From Bacteroidaceae bacterium (GTDB lineage Bacteria; Bacteroidota; Bacteroidia; Bacteroidales; Bacteroidaceae): 43,809 nt of DNA. The stretch covers positions 169,138 through 212,946 of the forward strand of contig JAFXNA010000018.1 in assembly GCA_017529865.1 (NCBI GenBank), given 5' to 3'. The notes beneath the pieces are model-generated. The model saw nothing but the letters and a program-made list of their open reading frames with translations, was not told where the DNA came from and searched no databases. Within the stretch, counting starts at the first letter, position 1; every line of letters starts with the position of its first letter. The translations under genes were made by a program, and so were the position numbers. Shown here piece after piece: positions 1-7,229 of this stretch.

Positions 1-678
1 CGCGAAGTCGTTGTTCTGCTCCACCAGCCTCTTCTCGTTCTCCGTCAACTGAATGTATTTAGGAGCCTCGAAGCACGTCTTGGTTATGCAGAGATTGAGA
101 TTGGCGTCCTCTACATACTCCAACTCCTCATAGTCGCCTGGGTAGTCATGGTCATACACATCTACACTTGGTGCAATGATGTACATGTGCTCTGGTTTCC
201 ATATAACTCCAAATCTCTGAAGCCCTACACCCTCAACGCCGATTAATGTGTTCCAGAAATAGCGATGAAACAGTTGTCCTTCAACATTGGTGACATCTGA
301 CACTACGCCAATCGTATAGCCAGGATAGCTATTACAAGCGACATCGCAAATAATCTCGTCTTTTTTGTTGCCAGAATAGTCATACTGCCACACCCGACCC
401 TCCTCATCCTCACGGAAGGCTCCATGGTAGCGCGTTTGGCGGCTCACCTCGTCCCATCGGTACATCTTCTTGTACTCACGACCGTCAATCACCGTATCGC
501 CCTTCACTTTGTACGAAACCCAATACGTCTGATCGTCAAACTTACCCTCCTCATCATTATAGTGATGATACGAGTAATACCACTTCTTGCCCTCCACCAG
601 CATCGTGCGGAGTGTCGTCTTGGCACCTGCCATCAGCGGGCAGACAGCCAACAATAATATGGATATGAACAGTTTCAT
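1..678 (-). CDS. Secreted protein of unknown function (3' end cut by window edge)
   Basis: The reading frame is open from an ATG at 678 to the left edge, so 226 codons are visible and the C-terminus is missing. Residues 1-18 (MKLFISILLLAVCPLMAG) form a Sec signal peptide. The mature part is rich in Tyr, Trp, Asp and Glu; it opens with TTLRTMLVEGKKWYYSY, followed later by WVSYKVKGDTVIDGREYKK. This style is common in exported Prevotella/Bacteroides proteins of unknown role that may carry a C-terminal secretion tail, but that end is outside the window. The start is supported by a consensus promoter just upstream (711-743). I do not recognise a named family and assign no function. Confidence 0.75.
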   Translation of the reverse strand, partial: MKLFISILLLAVCPLMAGAKTTLRTMLVEGKKWYYSYHHYNDEEGKFDDQTYWVSYKVKGDTVIDGREYKKMYRWDEVSRQTRYHGAFREDEEGRVWQYDYSGNKKDEIICDVACNSYPGYTIGVVSDVTNVEGQLFHRYFWNTLIGVEGVGLQRFGVIWKPEHMYIIAPSVDVYDHDYPGDYEELEYVEDANLNLCITKTCFEAPKYIQLTENEKRLVEQNNDFA

Positions 679-710
679 TGTCGTAGGGATTTGAATAGTT
701 TCTTCGAGTG

Positions 711-743
711 CAAAGTTACGAATTTATTTTGGACCAGAACAAA
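711..743 (-). promoter_or_regulatory. Bacteroidota-type promoter for the left-edge secreted gene
   Basis: On the minus strand a TTTG box (740-743) is followed after 21 nt by TAACTTTG (711-718), an exact match to the Bacteroidota TTTG-N19-21-TAnnTTTG pattern. Transcription would start near 705, leaving a leader of about 27 nt before the ATG at 678. Confidence 0.75.
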
Positions 744-978
744 TATCTCACCAATTATTTTCATAAAACAATAAAATCCTCTGGAATGAGTCTTAGGCAC
801 TTACGGATTGTGCATCGTGTGGCTTCCGGTTGCCTGCCAAGGCTGTACGTCTCCCCCCCCCATAAGCGCGTTACCCAAGCATTACCCTTTCGGCACTCCT
901 TGCCGTTTCCGGCCATATTTATATAATTATCAAGCAGAAATAGCAAAACGTGAATACGTTTGTAAAACAACTATGACT

Positions 979-1130
979 CGCGTTACACCGTTACAGTTGT
1001 TACAGTTCTTTTTATGGTATATGTAGCTGAAATAGATTTTCATCGCTTTATTTTCAACTGTAACAACTGTAACGGTGTAACGCGTTGTGTCTTTGTCTTC
1101 TGTTTTTTCCTGAATAAGATTGACTCCTTT
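979..1130. repeat. Large inverted repeat of GTTAC units with conserved tail (family A, copy 1)
   Basis: Positions 979-1007 and 1056-1084 are exact reverse complements over 29 nt, separated by 48 nt. Each arm is built from GTTAC-containing units of 8-9 nt (CGTTACAC, CGTTACAG, TTGTTACAG). The right arm is followed at 1099-1130 by a tail containing TTTTCCTGAATAAG. The same layout, hairpin of short GTNAC-like units followed by nearly the same tail, recurs at 36507-36697, so this is a dispersed element rather than a simple terminator. No T-tract follows the hairpin directly. Confidence 0.8.
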
Positions 1131-1325
1131 TAAATTTTCTTTTTTACATTTGACTACCCGTATTGAAAAGGTTGACTCGCTCCCGTTGTTCTCTTCGCTT
1201 TACAAAAACAACCGATTCCGAAGACCTAACTTCGCGCCCCGAGAGATTACGTTTCACGCCACGTGAAATTACGTTTCGCCGAAAGCCCGTTTCCCCGTTT
1301 TTTCTGGAAATTTATTTTTGAAAAA
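1131..1325. other. Non-coding stretch with a possible operator
   Basis: No convincing ORF is seen. ATTACGTTTC occurs twice in direct orientation (1246-1255 and 1268-1277), and between the copies lies a dyad of TTTCACG and CGTGAAA (1252-1268). This pair sits about 50-80 nt upstream of the promoter at 1326-1358, so it could be a regulator-binding site. The role is inference. Confidence 0.35.
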
Positions 1326-1358
1326 TTTGGTTATATCGAAAATATTTCGTAACTTTAC
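1326..1358 (+). promoter_or_regulatory. Bacteroidota-type promoter upstream of the 22-residue ORF
   Basis: TTTG (1326-1329), a 20-nt spacer and TAACTTTA (1350-1357) match the Bacteroidota promoter pattern with one mismatch in the -7 box. Transcription would begin near 1364, about 78 nt before the small ORF at 1442. Confidence 0.55.
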
Positions 1359-1441
1359 ACCTGCAAAGCTGAAAGAAAATAGCTTGCAAGTCCGAAGGCA
1401 TAGCCATAACAGAATTGTTTAACCATTAATTCAAAATAACT

Positions 1442-1510
1442 ATGGCAAAAATCACCTGCGACATCTGTTGCAACGTCAAGTCCGGATCAGTATCCAAAGG
1501 ACGTAACTAA
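1442..1510 (+). CDS. Possible 22-residue cysteine-containing peptide
   Basis: ATG at 1442 opens a 22-codon frame ending in TAA at 1510: MAKITCDICC, then NVKSGSVSKGRN. It contains a CxxCC cluster and a basic C-terminal half. It has its own near-consensus promoter about 80 nt upstream and lies well clear of other genes. There is no obvious Shine-Dalgarno sequence, which is usual in this phylum. I do not recognise the peptide. It could be a real small protein, a leader peptide, or chance; the promoter and cysteine pattern make it worth keeping. Confidence 0.4.
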   Translation: MAKITCDICCNVKSGSVSKGRN

Positions 1511-1583
1511 TTGTTTTGTGTAGCAAAGTCGGTCATTTTCTTCGAATTATGTGGTATAAATTGAATTTCTTAACAATTTTTCA

Positions 1584-1613
1584 TTGTTGTTTCAAAACAA
1601 AGTATTACATTTG
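1584..1613 (+). promoter_or_regulatory. Promoter for the beta-barrel gene
   Basis: TTG at 1584-1586 and TACATTTG at 1606-1613 (exact TAnnTTTG) are 19 nt apart. The predicted start near 1619 coincides with the first bases of the family B repeat, so that repeat would form the 5' end of the leader of the gene at 1743. Confidence 0.65.
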
Positions 1614-1618
1614 CATCG

Positions 1619-1696
1619 AAAAATGCGGTTAAGCCCCAAAAATAATGCCAAGCTCACTTGAGCGTTATAGAGGCGTAGCATTTTGCGCGAAGTGAA
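1619..1696 (+). repeat. 78-nt dispersed repeat (family B, copy 1) in a 5' UTR
   Basis: This stretch is about 80% identical to 36427-36503. Both begin AAAAATGCG, contain ACTTGAGC and GAGGCGTAGCATTTTGC, and end CGAAGTGAA. AAAATGC near the start can pair with GCATTTT near the end, and GCTC-ACTT-GAGC can form an inner hairpin, so it probably folds as RNA. Here it would be the first transcribed part of the beta-barrel mRNA. Function is unknown. Confidence 0.65.
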
Positions 1697-1742
1697 TTGA
1701 TTGATATAATCAAATTTTATTAACAACTAAAACTAAAATCGT

Positions 1743-2210
1743 ATGAAAAAAATCTTAATGGTAGCATGCGCTATGTTGTTCAGCGTTGCAATGTTCGCTC
1801 AGCAGGGCGAGAAGAGTCTCGGTGTGAATTTGAAGCTCGGTCTTGATGAACCAAAGAACACAGGTATCGGTATTAAGGGACAATATGGTTTCACTGACCA
1901 GATCCGTGGTGAGGCTTCTTTCAACTACTTCCTGAAGAAGAATCATGTTTCGATGTTGGATGTGAACCTGAACGTTCACTATATATTCACATTTGGTGAG
2001 TTCGGTGTTTACCCACTCGCAGGTGTAACGCTGCAGAGCATGAATCCTGACGGTGGCAGTAGCGAATCAAAATTCGGTATTAATGTCGGTGCAGGTGCTG
2101 AATATCCTATTACAGAGAAAATCAAAGTGAACTTGGAATTCACTTACAAGATTGCAAGCGATAACTGGGATCGCTCACTCATGGGCTTGGGTGTTTCATA
2201 CAAGTTCTAA
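1743..2210 (+). CDS. Small outer-membrane beta-barrel protein
   Basis: The 155-residue protein begins with a signal peptide (MKKILMVACAMLFSVAMFAQ) and ends in an aromatic strand, GLGVSYKF, with C-terminal Phe as expected for BAM-inserted porin-like proteins. The mature part alternates polar and hydrophobic residues in about eight strands (GVNLKLG, GIKGQYGF, IRGEASFNYF, DVNLNVHYIF, YPLAGVTLQ, FGINVGAGAEY, VNLEFTYKI, LMGLGVSYKF), matching the OmpX/OmpW-like eight-stranded barrel class. Such proteins are usually small structural or binding barrels; the ligand cannot be told. It has its own promoter (1584-1613), a 120-nt structured leader and a terminator at 2254-2289, so it is probably monocistronic. 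Confidence 0.85.
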   Translation: MKKILMVACAMLFSVAMFAQQGEKSLGVNLKLGLDEPKNTGIGIKGQYGFTDQIRGEASFNYFLKKNHVSMLDVNLNVHYIFTFGEFGVYPLAGVTLQSMNPDGGSSESKFGINVGAGAEYPITEKIKVNLEFTYKIASDNWDRSLMGLGVSYKF

Positions 2211-2253
2211 ATCCAGGTTCCAGGCGTTAGGCACTAGATTTTAGCAATACAAC

Positions 2254-2289
2254 AAAAGCCTGCCCTACAAACATAGGGCAGGCTTTTTT
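2254..2289 (+). terminator. Intrinsic terminator of the beta-barrel gene
   Basis: A perfect stem joins AAAAGCCTGCCCTA and TAGGGCAGGCTTTT around a 6-nt loop (2268-2273), and the 3' arm runs into six Ts. It lies 44 nt after the stop codon. Confidence 0.92.
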
Positions 2290-2302
2290 GTACTATCTAT
2301 AT

Positions 2303-2529
2303 AAAAACACAAAAGAGGGACTATCACTAGTGCCTCTTCGTCATTACTAACCTTAAAATTAATACCTAATCAAATCCTTTTTACAATCTTTTACCAATAA
2401 CTAATACTTACTAAAAAATTACCTTACTTAATACCTATTGATATCCTTATTAACAATAAACCTTTTATACTTTAACTAAAACCTATGTCGTTCTTTTTGG
2501 TGTCTGAAAAACCTCTGTTTTCCTTTTGA
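2303..2529 (-). ncRNA. Candidate small RNA on the minus strand
   Basis: On the minus strand TAACTTTG (2535-2542) is an exact Bacteroidota -7 box, though no good TTTG box lies 19-21 nt further upstream. About 190-225 nt downstream a stem (GAGG-ACTA / TAGT-CCTC with a GTGA loop, 2313-2338) is followed by TTGTGTTTTT (2303-2312), which resembles an intrinsic terminator. The AT-rich sequence between them has no ORF of note. Promoter-like start, terminator-like end and lack of coding suggest an sRNA of about 225 nt. No Rfam family is recognised. Confidence 0.35.
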
Positions 2530-2542
2530 CGATGCAAAGTTA

Positions 2543-2789
2543 CGGACTTTTCGGAAACAGGGAAAATATTTATATGTATTTTATTCAAAAAAGTGCGTTT
2601 TGTTGACGCCAATCAATTATTGTAGCCGAACACACATGAAAAAAGCTAAAAATAGGCCTAAAATATACATTTTATGCAATCAGTCAAAAAAGGGTAAACT
2701 TAAAGGGCAAAAGGCACTTAAAATACATAAAAAGTAGCTTGTTTTTCAAAACTCTCAACTCTCAGCTCCCTACTCTCAACTATTTTCGT
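2543..2789. other. Intergenic stretch without a gene
   Basis: AT-rich sequence with no supportable ORF. Near 2747-2780 there is a run of CTCTCAACT-like units (ACTCTCAACTCTCAGCTC, then CTACTCTCAAC), a simple repeat of the type often found between Bacteroidales genes. Confidence 0.5.
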
Positions 2790-2797
2790 TATCTTTG
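2790..2797 (+). promoter_or_regulatory. -7 box upstream of the arabinofuranosidase gene
   Basis: TATCTTTG matches TAnnTTTG exactly and is followed by CAAC. No clear TTTG box lies 19-21 nt upstream, so it may need an activator. Transcription would start near 2803, giving a leader of about 79 nt. Confidence 0.5.
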
Positions 2798-2881
2798 CAA
2801 CGTAAAATGGTTTTAGCGGTTCGTACGCTTCACGTTTTGTAGACGACACATTATTTATATTATAATACCAAATTTACTAAC

Positions 2882-4864
2882 ATGAAAAGAATTCTATCTT
2901 TGGGGGCAATCTTACTTGCCTCGACATTGAGCCTCTCGGCTCAAAAGGCTATGACAGCGCCTGCTGGTGGCAAAGCTATCAGTGATGAGCTGATCGGTAT
3001 CTTCTTCGAGGACATCAGTTCGTCGGCCGACGGCGGTCTCTACGCTGAGTTGATTCAGAACGGTTCGTTCGAGTTCAGTCCGGTAGAACGTGACGGATGG
3101 GGACCTGGTACCGCTTGGCGAATGGTTCGTCCGGGTCACTCTACGGGTTACATGGAGCCTATGCAGCTCAACTCTATCCATCCCAACAACCCTAACTACA
3201 TGCGTCTGCATACCGAGCGTGCAAAGCAGTACTATGACTATAATGGTTGGACAGGCTTCGGTATCTCCAACAACGGCTTCGACGGCATCAACGTCAAGAA
3301 AGATGCAAAATACGACTTCTCTGCTTTCTTCCGCAACGTCAAGGGCGATGCTAAGAAAGTGCGTGTGGTGCTGACCGTTACTCAAGGATTTGGTCAACAG
3401 CGTTCGCTTGGTGAAGTGGAATTCACGGTGAGCAACAGCTCATGGAATAAGTTCTCGGCCACCATCACTGCTTCCGAGGATGCTCCTAACGCATCGCTGC
3501 AGATTCTTTGTCTGACAGTGGGCGATATGGATGTGGATATGGTGTCACTCATGCCTCAGGACACTTACATGGGTCACGGTCTGCGTAAGGATCTCGCTCA
3601 GGCACTGGCCGACCTGAAGCCTAAGTTCATGCGTTTCCCAGGTGGATGCGTGGTTCATGGTGGTGGCGATGGATTCTGGAACACCTATCGCTGGAAGACC
3701 ACAGTAGGTCCGAAGGAAACTCGTAAGCAGCAGAAGAACACATGGGGCTACCATCAGTCAGTCGGACTGGGCTACTTCGAGTACTTCCAGTTCTGTGAGG
3801 ATGTCGGCATGGAACCGCTTCCAATCCTGCCTTGCGGTGTCAGCTGTCAGGGAGCTAATGGTGGATGGAACATGCGTGGTCAGGCTCAGGATGTTGTTCC
3901 TATGAGCGAGATGGACGAGTGGGTTGACGAGGCTCTCGACCTCATTGAATGGGCAAACGGTGACGTAACGACCAAGTGGGGTAAAGTACGTGCTGATGCA
4001 GGCCATCCAAAGCCATTCAACCTCAAGTATCTCGGACTGGGTAACGAAGAGAAGATTTCGCCCGAATTCATCGAGCGCTTCAAGTATATATATAATAAGG
4101 TAACAAAAGCACATCCTGAAATCGTTATCGTCGGTACAGCAGGTCCTGGTTCACATCCAGGTAATGGCGATTACGAGGCAGGTTGGAAACTGGCAGAAGA
4201 AACCGGTATGCCAATCATGGACGAGCACTATTACGAGCAGAAGGAGTACTTCATCAACTCACGCCAGTATGATGACTACCCACGCAACCGCAAGACCAAG
4301 GTCTATCTCGGCGAATATGCTGCCAAGGACAAGAAACTCCAGGACGCGTTGGCAGAGGCCCTCTATCTGTTGCATGTAGAGCGTAATGGCGATGTGGTAT
4401 GCATGACTTCCTACGCACCGCTCTTCGCACGTAAGAACGCCACCAACTGGAACCCAGACCTTATCTACTTCGACAACGAGCGTCCGTTCCTCACCTGTAG
4501 CTACTATGTTCAGCAGATGTTCGGTCAGTCAGCAGGTCAGTACTATTATGGCGACTGTGTAAAGATTGAGAATGCCGACGAGAAACTCAACGGTCAGACC
4601 GTCATTCTCAATGTCAAGACACGTGAACTCTTCGTCAAGGTATGTAATGACACCGCCGACAAGAAGACAGCTACCGTCAATCTCTCACGTTTCAAGTCAT
4701 TGAAACCAGTGGCAACCAAGACCACCCTCTCAGGTCAGCCAGCTGATGAGAACAACTTCGACCAGCAGCCTATCGCACCAGTCATTGAGACCGTGAAGGC
4801 CAGCAAGAAAATGACCCTCGACCTCCCACCTTACTCATTCACGATGCTCACCATCAAACTCTAA
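2882..4864 (+). CDS. Exported alpha-L-arabinofuranosidase, glycoside hydrolase family 51
   Basis: The 660-residue protein should release terminal alpha-L-arabinofuranosyl units from arabinan or arabinoxylan by a retaining mechanism. A signal peptide (residues 1-20, ending SLSA) sends it to the periplasm or cell surface. Residues about 25-65 hold the GH51 start (IGIFFEDISSSADGGLYAEL), about 65-225 look like a CBM4/9-type beta-sandwich, and the (beta/alpha)8 barrel follows with RFPGG at 251-255. Catalytic residues are visible: acid/base Glu389 in LGLGNEE and nucleophile Glu478 in YLGEYA. The C-terminal 100 residues form the usual beta-domain. Size is typical for exported Bacteroidota members. 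It has its own promoter and terminator, and no SusC/SusD pair or other carbohydrate enzyme is adjacent, so it appears to stand alone. Confidence 0.95.
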   Translation: MKRILSLGAILLASTLSLSAQKAMTAPAGGKAISDELIGIFFEDISSSADGGLYAELIQNGSFEFSPVERDGWGPGTAWRMVRPGHSTGYMEPMQLNSIHPNNPNYMRLHTERAKQYYDYNGWTGFGISNNGFDGINVKKDAKYDFSAFFRNVKGDAKKVRVVLTVTQGFGQQRSLGEVEFTVSNSSWNKFSATITASEDAPNASLQILCLTVGDMDVDMVSLMPQDTYMGHGLRKDLAQALADLKPKFMRFPGGCVVHGGGDGFWNTYRWKTTVGPKETRKQQKNTWGYHQSVGLGYFEYFQFCEDVGMEPLPILPCGVSCQGANGGWNMRGQAQDVVPMSEMDEWVDEALDLIEWANGDVTTKWGKVRADAGHPKPFNLKYLGLGNEEKISPEFIERFKYIYNKVTKAHPEIVIVGTAGPGSHPGNGDYEAGWKLAEETGMPIMDEHYYEQKEYFINSRQYDDYPRNRKTKVYLGEYAAKDKKLQDALAEALYLLHVERNGDVVCMTSYAPLFARKNATNWNPDLIYFDNERPFLTCSYYVQQMFGQSAGQYYYGDCVKIENADEKLNGQTVILNVKTRELFVKVCNDTADKKTATVNLSRFKSLKPVATKTTLSGQPADENNFDQQPIAPVIETVKASKKMTLDLPPYSFTMLTIKL

Positions 4865-4885
4865 CTCGATGGACATACAATAAAG

Positions 4886-4916
4886 AATGCGAAGCCTCAA
4901 CGCTTCGCATTTTTTA
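4886..4916 (+). terminator. Intrinsic terminator of the GH51 gene
   Basis: AATGCGAAGC (4886-4895) pairs with GCTTCGCATT (4902-4911) around a 6-nt loop and is followed by a T run. It lies 22 nt after the stop codon. Confidence 0.9.
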
Positions 4917-5158
4917 TATAGTCACCAAGATTTCTTTTACGACAGCCAAGGGTTATTAGGCACAAGAAGATAAGCCAAAAAGTGGAAAACACTATCGGTT
5001 GGTAGGGAAACCCCTATCACGTTTAGGATTTCGGAATTTAATCGATTTCGGACTTGCGGTATCAAAGAGATGTACGAGGTTGGAAAACAGGCCTCACAAC
5101 AAAAGAACTAAATAACAAAAAATAATAACAAACTAATAATTAAGAAAGGAAACAAATT
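4917..5158. other. Intergenic leader region
   Basis: No ORF and no consensus promoter could be identified. ATTTCGGA occurs twice in direct orientation (5028-5035 and 5045-5052), and a weak TAGGG/CCCTA hairpin lies near 5012-5025. The last 60 nt before the ATG at 5159 are almost only A and T with AAGAAAGGAAAC near the start codon. Confidence 0.4.
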
Positions 5159-5674
5159 ATGAAGTCATTAGTAATCGCAATCGCAAGTCTCATCGCAAGT
5201 GTAAGTGCAAACGCTCAGAACTCAACAGTGTACTATGCACCAGTAACAACGAATATGGAGGTAGGTCTCGGATTCGACCGCTCAACCAACCAGTGCATCC
5301 TCAGCATCATCGAGGAAGCCAGCGAGGCAGTAGATTTCAATTTCGACATCATCAATATGAACGGTGAGAGCGTTCTGGCCAGCGAACTCTCAGACGGCAA
5401 TGTGAACGTAATGCCAAAGGACAGCAAGGCAGACTACTACCAGTGCAACTACGCACTCTCAGTACCCGAACTGATGGACATCATCGTGAATGCAAAGGAC
5501 AACACGGTAGTGATCAACGGCACTCAGGTAAGCAGCAAGGCATTGGCAAGCGCCATCGCAGAGGTACAGAAGGAACTCCGCCCGGCAGCAAAGGCTCCAG
5601 AATTCCCACAGCGTCATCGCATCCACGCAACTCCTTGGGGTGCTCCACATTTCGGCCAATTCGCTCGCAGATAA
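5159..5674 (+). CDS. Small secreted protein of unknown function
   Basis: 171 residues with a signal peptide (MKSLVIAIASLIASVSANAQ). The mature N-terminal half reads like a short beta-rich domain (MEVGLGFDRSTNQCILSI, FNFDIINMNGESVLASEL). The middle (PELMDIIVNAKDNTVVINGT, SSKALASAIAEVQKEL) suggests one or two helices, and the tail is Pro-, His- and Arg-rich (RHRIHATPWGAPHFG). Codon use is strongly biased (GCA, ATC, CGC), which hints at good expression. It is transcribed alone, with a strong terminator at 5730-5771. No family is recognised. The basic His-rich tail could bind metal or polyanions, but this is a guess. Confidence 0.75.
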   Translation: MKSLVIAIASLIASVSANAQNSTVYYAPVTTNMEVGLGFDRSTNQCILSIIEEASEAVDFNFDIINMNGESVLASELSDGNVNVMPKDSKADYYQCNYALSVPELMDIIVNAKDNTVVINGTQVSSKALASAIAEVQKELRPAAKAPEFPQRHRIHATPWGAPHFGQFARR

Positions 5675-5729
5675 TCATGAAATTACTCATGACAACATAA
5701 CAATATAGGATTATTATTATTCAATGTAA

Positions 5730-5771
5730 GAGAGGTGCAGGTCTGTGAAAACCTGCACCTCTCACTTTTTT
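5730..5771 (+). terminator. Intrinsic terminator between convergent genes
   Basis: GAGAGGTGCAGGT (5730-5742) pairs perfectly with ACCTGCACCTCTC (5751-5763) around an 8-nt loop, followed by ACTTTTTT. The T run is on the plus strand, so it serves the gene ending at 5674. Confidence 0.9.
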
Positions 5772-5784
5772 GTATACACGTCGG

Positions 5785-7197
5785 CTATCTAAAGATTTTC
5801 TTCCGATCTTGTATCACAATGCCGTTGGTTGCTGAAGTAGTGGGGATGCCGCTGATGTTGTAAGCACGAGTGGATGAACCAGGACGGGTACTGACACTTG
5901 GTATGTCTGTGGACAGTTCATTATACGCTGCAATGCGTTCAGTCAAGAGGTTCTCAAAGTCATCGTAAAGATAGAGGCCGTTTGCATTAGTTGCCAACCC
6001 TTCGAAGTGGAGGCTATATACCATCGGTGGGTTTTGGAGTGAGAGCAGGGGCATGTGGCGCAATTGGTCAACGCTCTGATAGCAGAGATTTACTGCTACG
6101 TATTGGTATCCATCTTCGCCGATCCACTTCTCTATAACTAATTTACTGCCAATAGGCGTCCTTGTTTCGATAGCATTAGGGAGAGTGTATTCCTCCACTC
6201 CGAGTGCGGCAAGCACGGTGCCGATGTTGACATCGTGACCGCAAAGGAAGGAGAAGAAGCGGCCCTCGTGCTGTAACTCGCTAAGTATCTCCTGCAAAAG
6301 CGGGTGAGCAGTGTTGATGGCCAAGAGCGGAGCGGTGTTAAGCACGTCGCCATACCAGGACTTAACGGCTGCAATGCGTTGCCAGTCCTCGAAGGTCAGT
6401 TGGTGTCCAAAGGCCGCCTTCACCTCATCGGGCTCTTCATAATATTGCAACATGAGTGCATCTGCAATGTTTCCTGCCATATTCAAACCGCCGGACATCT
6501 TCGGTTCAGCGTCTTGTTCCAATATGATTTGTGTATCGTCGGTATTGAAGTCTTTCACGTCACCATTCTGGTAAGCTGGAGTGTCATGAAGGTCGATTAC
6601 ATCCTCAATAAGGGCATAATTATCTGCCATTTTACGTCCAATCTCCTCCATTGTGCCACCACCGAAGAGATCGGCAATCTGCTGGAGCACACGCTGGAGA
6701 TAATCATCAGAAGCGATGGTCACTCGTGGTGTGAACACTGGGTCCGTCTCCCCTAACTCGCAGTGATATTCTATCTGCACATTGGCTACAGGGAACATGC
6801 CGCTCGAGAAGTACTGTGCTGTGGCGATCGTCCGCTGCTTGGAGTTAGCATAAAAGCGCACAGCGCCCTCTGCTGGCAGTTCGTTTTCTGTCATTAGTCC
6901 CTCGCTCACAAGCCACTTGCGGAAGTATTGGCCCATCATCGTCTCGAGCACACCACCGCGTAATGACAGCTCACTGGGTGCAGAAGACCAAGAGAACCAC
7001 TCGTGGGGTGTCATCTTGCCCAACTCCGAATCAGGTCCTGACAGCGGTGAACGGATGTTGTGACGGCTCAGTACTACCGCTTCGGTAAGTGTATACTTGT
7101 CGTGAAACTCGGCAGTACGTTGCAGTTGAGCCTGCACTTCATTTGCACCGCTGATGGTTAAGATGGCGGTGAACATCCATAGTTTCTGTAAATTCAT
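5785..7197 (-). CDS. Exported histidine acid phosphatase (phytase / glucose-1-phosphatase-like)
   Basis: 470 residues with a signal peptide (cleavage after VQAQ, about residue 24). The clade-2 histidine phosphatase signature is present as R45-H46-N-I-R49-S-P51; His46 is the expected phosphohistidine nucleophile, and His321-Asp322 in CGHDVNI is the proton donor pair. The family removes phosphate from sugar phosphates or inositol phosphates outside the cytoplasm; which substrate is used here is not visible. The second motif residue is Asn instead of the common Gly (RHGxRxP). The last 25 residues (YNISGIPTTSATNGIVI, then KKIFR) resemble the short YDxxG...GIxI..GKK tail seen on many secreted Prevotella proteins, possibly a type IX sorting or anchoring signal. 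It is the last gene of a minus-strand operon, starting 32 nt after the ATPase stop. Confidence 0.88.
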   Translation of the reverse strand: MNLQKLWMFTAILTISGANEVQAQLQRTAEFHDKYTLTEAVVLSRHNIRSPLSGPDSELGKMTPHEWFSWSSAPSELSLRGGVLETMMGQYFRKWLVSEGLMTENELPAEGAVRFYANSKQRTIATAQYFSSGMFPVANVQIEYHCELGETDPVFTPRVTIASDDYLQRVLQQIADLFGGGTMEEIGRKMADNYALIEDVIDLHDTPAYQNGDVKDFNTDDTQIILEQDAEPKMSGGLNMAGNIADALMLQYYEEPDEVKAAFGHQLTFEDWQRIAAVKSWYGDVLNTAPLLAINTAHPLLQEILSELQHEGRFFSFLCGHDVNIGTVLAALGVEEYTLPNAIETRTPIGSKLVIEKWIGEDGYQYVAVNLCYQSVDQLRHMPLLSLQNPPMVYSLHFEGLATNANGLYLYDDFENLLTERIAAYNELSTDIPSVSTRPGSSTRAYNISGIPTTSATNGIVIQDRKKIFR

Positions 7198-7229
7198 ATA
7201 CTAAAGAGTTGATAAAAGAGGACTATGAA

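Noticed and set aside
708..1026. Overlapping short frames of about 70 codons on both strands
   Set aside because: They cover a promoter and the family A inverted repeat, have no conserved composition, and contradict each other.
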